NCBI RefSeq assembly: GCF_000280905.1
Contig: NZ_ALAP01000021.1
Coordinates: 1-47,187 of the forward strand
Direction of reading: 5' to 3'
DNA from: Streptomyces sp. AA1529
Lineage (GTDB): Bacteria > Actinomycetota > Actinomycetes > Streptomycetales > Streptomycetaceae
Length of the DNA: 47,187 nucleotides
A model generated the notes under the pieces. That model was not told the origin of the DNA. It ran no database searches and saw only the letters and a list, made by a program, of their open reading frames with translations. Positions 42,759-47,187 of the stretch are shown here, piece by piece. Each line of letters begins with the position of its first letter. Position 1 is the stretch's first letter. The position numbers and the translations under genes are program-made.

Positions 42759-44066
42759 ATGTCGGAGACGGGAGCGACGGGTGCGACCGGAGCGGGCGCA
42801 CCGGATGCGCCGGGGGCCCGGGATGCGGCAGACGCCGCGGGTGCCGCAGGCGCAGCGGACGGGCGGCGCGCCGGGGACCCCCGGGCGGCCGCCCGCGCCG
42901 CGGCCACCGGCGTACGCGAGGGGGCCGTCGGCGGTGCGACCGGCCGCGACCCCCGCGGTGCGACGGACCGGAGCCCCGGCCGCCGGCCGGAGCCGGGCCG
43001 CCGGAGCCGCCGGGTGCTCGCACGGGGGCGGCCGGGCGGCGCCTCCCGCGGGCCGTCGGCCGCCGCGGGCGGTCTGGCCGTGGCAGCGGCGGTGCTGGTC
43101 GCCGCGGTCGCGGGCACCGGAGTCCCGGGCGGCGCCTCGGCGGATCGCGGAGCGGCGCGCCCGGGTCCGGGCCCGGGCGCGGCGGTGGTGCGGCCCGCCT
43201 CCGCCACCGAGCCCGGGGCCGAGCCGCGGCCGGAGAAGTGCGCGGACGGCAGCAATCCCGCGGAGAGCCTCAAGCCGTCCGGCGCCTCGGGGAAGGCGGT
43301 CGAGCGGATCAAGAAGAAGGACAAGTTGGTTGTCGGTGTCGACCAGAACAGCTATCTGTGGGGCTACCGGGACCCGTCCACCGGCACCATCGAGGGCTTC
43401 GACATCGACCTGGTCAAGGCCATCGCGCGCGATCTGCTGGGGAAGGACGGTGCCGACCGGATCGTCTACCGCACCATCCCCACCGACCAGCGTGTCCCTG
43501 CCATCCAGAGCGGTGATGTGGACATGGTCGTGCGGACGATGACCATCAACTGCTCCCGGCGCGCGCAGGTCGCCTTCTCCACCGCCTACTTCCAGGCGGG
43601 CCAGCAGTTGGTCGTGCCCAAGAAGCACGCCCGCGTCAAGGGCTTCGACAGCAGCATGCGCGGCAAACACGTGTGCTACGCCGCGGGTTCCACGGCGGAG
43701 AGGATGATGAAGACCCCCGCCTACGCGGAACTGGGCGCGCGCCCCGTCGTCGTGCCCAACCAGCTCGACTGCCTGGTGCGCATGCAGCTCGGCGAGGCGG
43801 ACGCGACGGTCACCGACAGCGCCCTGGGCGCCGGGCAGGCCGCACAGGACCCCTCGGTCGAACTCGTGGGGGAGCCCGAGACGCTGGAGCCGTACGGCGT
43901 CGCGATGAACCTGGAGGACGAGGATCTGGTCCGCAGGGTCAACAAGGTGCTGGAGGACTACCGCGAGCACAAGTGGAAGTCTTCCTACGACCGCTGGCTG
44001 GCCGACGACATGATGGGTACGGAAGGGAAGAAGCCCGCACCGCCCGAGCCGCTCTACCGCGACTGA
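42759..44066 (+). CDS. glnH: GlnH-like glutamate/aspartate-binding protein, membrane-anchored
   Basis: A 435-aa protein with an unusually long disordered, Ala/Gly/Arg-rich N-terminus, a single membrane segment near residues 104-125 (GLAVAAAVLVAAVAGTG) and no lipobox, then an SBP_bac_3 domain from about residue 180: KLVVGVDQNSYLWGY, GFDIDLVKAIARDLL, DMVVRTMTINCSRR, AFSTAYFQAGQQLVVP. There is no amino-acid ABC permease nearby, so it is a sensor, not a transporter part. The ATG at 42759 has GAGGAGGGGGG upstream, 14 nt after the glnX stop. Confidence 0.85.
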   Translation: MSETGATGATGAGAPDAPGARDAADAAGAAGAADGRRAGDPRAAARAAATGVREGAVGGATGRDPRGATDRSPGRRPEPGRRSRRVLARGRPGGASRGPSAAAGGLAVAAAVLVAAVAGTGVPGGASADRGAARPGPGPGAAVVRPASATEPGAEPRPEKCADGSNPAESLKPSGASGKAVERIKKKDKLVVGVDQNSYLWGYRDPSTGTIEGFDIDLVKAIARDLLGKDGADRIVYRTIPTDQRVPAIQSGDVDMVVRTMTINCSRRAQVAFSTAYFQAGQQLVVPKKHARVKGFDSSMRGKHVCYAAGSTAERMMKTPAYAELGARPVVVPNQLDCLVRMQLGEADATVTDSALGAGQAAQDPSVELVGEPETLEPYGVAMNLEDEDLVRRVNKVLEDYREHKWKSSYDRWLADDMMGTEGKKPAPPEPLYRD

Positions 44067-44182
44067 ACCGGACGCGGCGGTCGCGCTGTGGACGCGGCCG
44101 CCGAGGCGGCTGCCGAAGTGGCCGCCGCGTACCGGTTCGTGGGAACGGGTCCGTGAGTACGAGTCGAACAGCGAGGTGATCG

Positions 44183-45508
44183 ATGGGGTCCGCGGGAGCC
44201 GCCGGAGAGGTGATGAGCCGGGAGGAGACCGACCGGGTGCTGGAGCGGCTCGACGCCGAGCACGAGGCGGTGGAGTCCTCCCTGCTGGCGCTCCAGGACC
44301 ACGCCGGGCGCCGGCTCCTGGAGGGCGCCGAGCTCGCCGGGACGACCGCGCACCGCTGGGCCCGGGCCGAGGCCGCCGTCACCGCGCTGTGGAACGGGTT
44401 CGAGGTCTACGCGCGCACCCTGCGCCAGGCCCGCGAGCTGCGGGAGCGCCGCCGCTGGCCCAGCCGCGACGACCTGGTCGAGCTGACCCGGCTGCTGCGC
44501 GGCACCCTCACCGTCCCCGGCGCGGGGCTGCCCGGTGCCGCGGGAGTTGGCCTGTCCGGGGCGCCGAAGCTGGCCGAGGAGCTGACCCTCGGACAGCTCG
44601 TCGAGCGGATGAACGGGTGGTACGCGCAGGCACTCGACGTGGTGGCGGCGGCCGACTCCGTGTGGTCCGCGCTGCCGGCGCGGATCGACATGCTCGCCGC
44701 CGAACTGGGCCGCGTGCGCTCCCTGGCGCACTCGGTGGGCATGCGCCCCGGTGAGCACCCGTCCGCCGACGACCTGGAGCGCATCACGGCCGAACTCACC
44801 GCACTGCGCGAGGAGGTCGTCCGGGACCCGCTCGCCTTCTGGACCCCGACCGGCGGCAGCGGCGCACCGGGCGGCGGCAGGCCCGACACCACCCGCTACG
44901 ACAGTGCCGCCCGCGCGCTGGAGGAGATACGGCGCGAGATCGACGCCGTGCTCGCCGTGCGGCAGGACGCCGAACAGCGGCTGATGAAGCTGCGCGACCT
45001 GCTCACCCGCGCCGACCGCACCCTGGCCGAGGCCCGCGCGGCGCGCGGCGAGGTGCTGGCCAAGATCGCCGCCTGCGAGGTGCCCGCCGTCAGTGGCCCG
45101 CCCGCGGCGCTGCACAGCCGGCTCGCCGAAGCCGTCGAGCACCGCAGGTACGCGCAGTGGCACCGGCTCTCACCGCTGCTGGAGGAGCTGGAGGTGAGCG
45201 CCGAGGACGAGCTGGAGCGGGCCCGCGCCCAACTCTCCGCCGTCACCGCGCCACTGGCCGTGCGGGCGGAACTGCGCGGCCGCTTGGACGCGTACAAGGC
45301 AAAGGTGGCCCAGCACGGTCTGGCCGAGGACAGTCTGCTCATCGAGCGCTACGACACGGCGCGCCGGATGCTGTGGAGCGCCCCCTGCGACCTGCGGGCC
45401 GCGGAGGACGCCGTACTGCGCTACCAGCGGGCCGTACAGGAGGCACTGCAGCACCGGCGGCAGACCCGGGACGCCGCGGGCGGAGCGATGAACATGGGGG
45501 CGGAGTGA
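44183..45508 (+). CDS. Coiled-coil protein between glnH and pknG
   Basis: A 441-aa hydrophilic, almost wholly helical protein with long predicted coiled coils (ALEEIRREIDAVLAVRQDAEQRLMKLRDLL; LLEELEVSAEDELERARAQLS). No signal peptide, membrane segment or catalytic motif is evident. It begins 116 nt after glnH and overlaps pknG by 4 nt (GTGA), so its product is probably made with the kinase and may be a scaffold or partner. I do not recall this gene in the mycobacterial glnX-glnH-pknG operon, so it may be a feature of the streptomycete version. Confidence 0.8.
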   Translation: MGSAGAAGEVMSREETDRVLERLDAEHEAVESSLLALQDHAGRRLLEGAELAGTTAHRWARAEAAVTALWNGFEVYARTLRQARELRERRRWPSRDDLVELTRLLRGTLTVPGAGLPGAAGVGLSGAPKLAEELTLGQLVERMNGWYAQALDVVAAADSVWSALPARIDMLAAELGRVRSLAHSVGMRPGEHPSADDLERITAELTALREEVVRDPLAFWTPTGGSGAPGGGRPDTTRYDSAARALEEIRREIDAVLAVRQDAEQRLMKLRDLLTRADRTLAEARAARGEVLAKIAACEVPAVSGPPAALHSRLAEAVEHRRYAQWHRLSPLLEELEVSAEDELERARAQLSAVTAPLAVRAELRGRLDAYKAKVAQHGLAEDSLLIERYDTARRMLWSAPCDLRAAEDAVLRYQRAVQEALQHRRQTRDAAGGAMNMGAE

Positions 45509-47187
45509 GCGAGCAGACCAGCGCACCGGAGCGGCCGTGCCAGCGGCCGCAGTGCGACGGCGTGTACGAGGACATGGGAGGGGGCGAGCTGTACTGCGGC
45601 ACCTGCGGGCTCGCGCCCGTGGTGGCACCCGGCGGGATGCTGGGCGCGGCGCCCACCGGGATGACCGGCCCGGCGCGGGACAGCCGCTCCTCCGGCTCCG
45701 GGCGCTCGGGCTCCGCGCGGACCTCCTCCCGCGGCTCGGCGCGCTCGCGCTCCTCGCGCCGTTCCGTCTCCGGGCGGCTCTCCCGCTCGCTGTCCGGGCG
45801 CGGCACCGAGCGCTCGGTCTCGGTGCGCAGCTCCAGCTCCTCCGCCGAGAGTTCCGGGCGGAGCAGGCTGGGCGCCGGACTGGTGCAGATCCCGCAGGTG
45901 CCCCGGCCGGATCCGGCCGGGGTCGTCCTGACGGACCCGGAGGTGCCCGAGCGCAAGCGCTTCTGCAGCAACGGGGAGTGCGGCGCGGCGGTGGGCCGGG
46001 CGCGCGGCGACCGGCCGGGTCGCACCGAGGGGTTCTGCACCAAGTGCGGCCACCCCTACTCGTTCGTGCCCAAGCTGCGTCCCGGCGACATCGTGCACGG
46101 CCAGTACGAGGTCGCGGGCTGCCTGGCGCACGGCGGGCTGGGCTGGGTCTACCTGGCCGTCGACCGGGCCGTCTCGGACCGCTGGGTGGTCCTCAAGGGG
46201 CTGCTGGACACCGGTGACCAGGACGCGATGGCGGCGGCGATCGCCGAGCGCCGCTTCCTGGCGGAGATCGAGCACTCCAACATCGTCCGCATCTACAACT
46301 TCGTCGAACACCTCGACCAGCGCACCGGCAGCCTCGACGGCTACATCGTGATGGAGTACGTCGGCGGCAGCTCCCTCAAGCAGATCGCCAACGACCGGCG
46401 CACCCCGGCGGGCAAGCGCGACCCGCTGCCCGTGGAGCAGGCGTGCGCCTACGGCATCGAGGCCCTGGAGGCCCTGGGGCATCTGCACAGCCGCAACCTG
46501 CTCTACTGCGACTTCAAGGTCGACAACGCGATACAGCAGGGCGACCAGCTCAAGCTGATCGACCTGGGCGCGGTGCGCCGGATGGACGACGACGAGAGCG
46601 CCATCTACGGGACCGTCGGGTACCAGGCGCCCGAGGTCGCCGAGGAGGGCCCCTCGGTCGCCTCCGACCTGTACACCGTGGCGCGCACCCTCGCCGTGCT
46701 GACCTTCGACTTCCAGGGCTACACCAACGTCTACGTCGACAGCCTGCCCAACCCGGAGAACATCGGGGTCTTCCAGCGGTACGAGTCCTTCTACCGGTTC
46801 CTGGTGCGGGCGACCGACCCCGACCCGCGCCGCAGGTTCGCCTCCGCGCAGGAGATGGCCGACCAGCTGCTCGGGGTGCTCCGGGAGGTCGTCGCGCTGC
46901 AGACCGGGAAGCCGCGCCCCGCCCTGTCCACCCTCTTCGGCCCGGAACCGCGGGTCGTGGACACCGAGCTGTTCGCACCGCAGACCGGCGACGCCTCCCT
47001 GCTGGGGGCGCGCGATCCCGCGGCGGGCAAGCGCCGCGCCCGGCGGGCCGCGCTCGCGGGCGCGGGCCGTTCCGCGTCCGGGGGAGCGGCCGCCGCTCCG
47101 GAGACACCGCAGGCGGCGGGCGGCATCGCCGCGCCGCCCGCCCCCGCCGGAGCGCCGGAGGTGCCGCCGGCCCGCACCGCGTCGCCC
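45505..47187 (+). CDS. pknG: PknG-like Ser/Thr protein kinase (3' end outside window)
   Basis: A soluble kinase that in mycobacteria phosphorylates the FHA protein GarA to control 2-oxoglutarate metabolism. Two C-x4-C...C-x2-C clusters precede the kinase: C12/C17/C31/C34 and C154/C159/C178/C181. The second corresponds to the rubredoxin-like module of PknG. A Ser/Arg-rich low-complexity stretch separates them. The kinase domain has the glycine loop AHGGLGWVYLAV, VVLKGL (ATP-binding Lys), YCDFKVDN (catalytic Asp, no preceding Arg) and LIDLGAVR. The TPR region expected after the kinase lies mostly beyond the window. The GTG overlaps the previous stop. Confidence 0.9.
   Translation, partial: MSEQTSAPERPCQRPQCDGVYEDMGGGELYCGTCGLAPVVAPGGMLGAAPTGMTGPARDSRSSGSGRSGSARTSSRGSARSRSSRRSVSGRLSRSLSGRGTERSVSVRSSSSSAESSGRSRLGAGLVQIPQVPRPDPAGVVLTDPEVPERKRFCSNGECGAAVGRARGDRPGRTEGFCTKCGHPYSFVPKLRPGDIVHGQYEVAGCLAHGGLGWVYLAVDRAVSDRWVVLKGLLDTGDQDAMAAAIAERRFLAEIEHSNIVRIYNFVEHLDQRTGSLDGYIVMEYVGGSSLKQIANDRRTPAGKRDPLPVEQACAYGIEALEALGHLHSRNLLYCDFKVDNAIQQGDQLKLIDLGAVRRMDDDESAIYGTVGYQAPEVAEEGPSVASDLYTVARTLAVLTFDFQGYTNVYVDSLPNPENIGVFQRYESFYRFLVRATDPDPRRRFASAQEMADQLLGVLREVVALQTGKPRPALSTLFGPEPRVVDTELFAPQTGDASLLGARDPAAGKRRARRAALAGAGRSASGGAAAAPETPQAAGGIAAPPAPAGAPEVPPARTASP

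Overview
This window is a very high-GC chromosomal segment from an actinomycete, most likely a Streptomyces or close relative. The evidence is strong G/C third-position bias, many GTG/TTG starts, ATGA-type overlaps, a frame-matched EttA, an SsbB-like SSB without an acidic tail, a GlnX-GlnH-PknG locus and an LAETG-sorted surface protein.

Layout. (1) 1-1826 is chromosomal backbone: the 3' part of a sensor kinase gene, its NarL-type response regulator, and a small tyrosine-phosphatase-like protein. (2) 1948-26265 is a ~24.25-kb genomic island. It is bounded by a perfect 65-bp direct repeat whose right copy contains the 3' end of a tRNA-Arg(UCU) gene on the minus strand (26252-26324). No integrase is visible; a decayed IS3-family element (2078-3348) sits just inside the left att site. 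The island carries a TPR-type regulator, a 2'-5' RNA ligase-like protein, a HATPase protein, and a class I FxLD-type lanthipeptide locus: methyltransferase, 63-aa precursor, full-length LanB, LanC and a stand-alone SpaB_C-like protein. (3) Nested inside the island, a complete Tn7-like transposon (7206-19548; 12,343 bp) has split the FxLD methyltransferase gene. It has 11-bp perfect terminal inverted repeats (TCTAGGATCCG) and a 5-bp target duplication (GTGCG). Removing the element plus one duplication restores one 408-codon frame. It encodes TnsA, TnsB, TnsC and a large TniQ. Its cargo is a probable three-gene ABC-3C conflict system (nuclease-like effector, middle component, DUF3732-type SMC/Rad50-like ATPase) and a DUF5677-like gene. 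(4) 26665-47187 is backbone again: two GTPase genes, ssb, a frameshifted thioester-domain surface protein, EttA, a 4HBT thioesterase, a conserved hypothetical protein, a group II truncated haemoglobin, an ABC-2 exporter pair, and a GlnX/GlnH/coiled-coil/PknG operon cut by the window end.

How they work together. The island appears to have brought a peptide-modification pathway into a tRNA gene. A defence-carrying Tn7-like transposon then landed in its methyltransferase gene, so the lanthionine-forming enzymes remain intact while the predicted Asp-modifying step is broken. The PknG locus is predicted to sense extracellular acidic amino acids and pass the signal to central nitrogen/carbon metabolism. 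All functional assignments are from motif and family recognition by eye; no database search was run.
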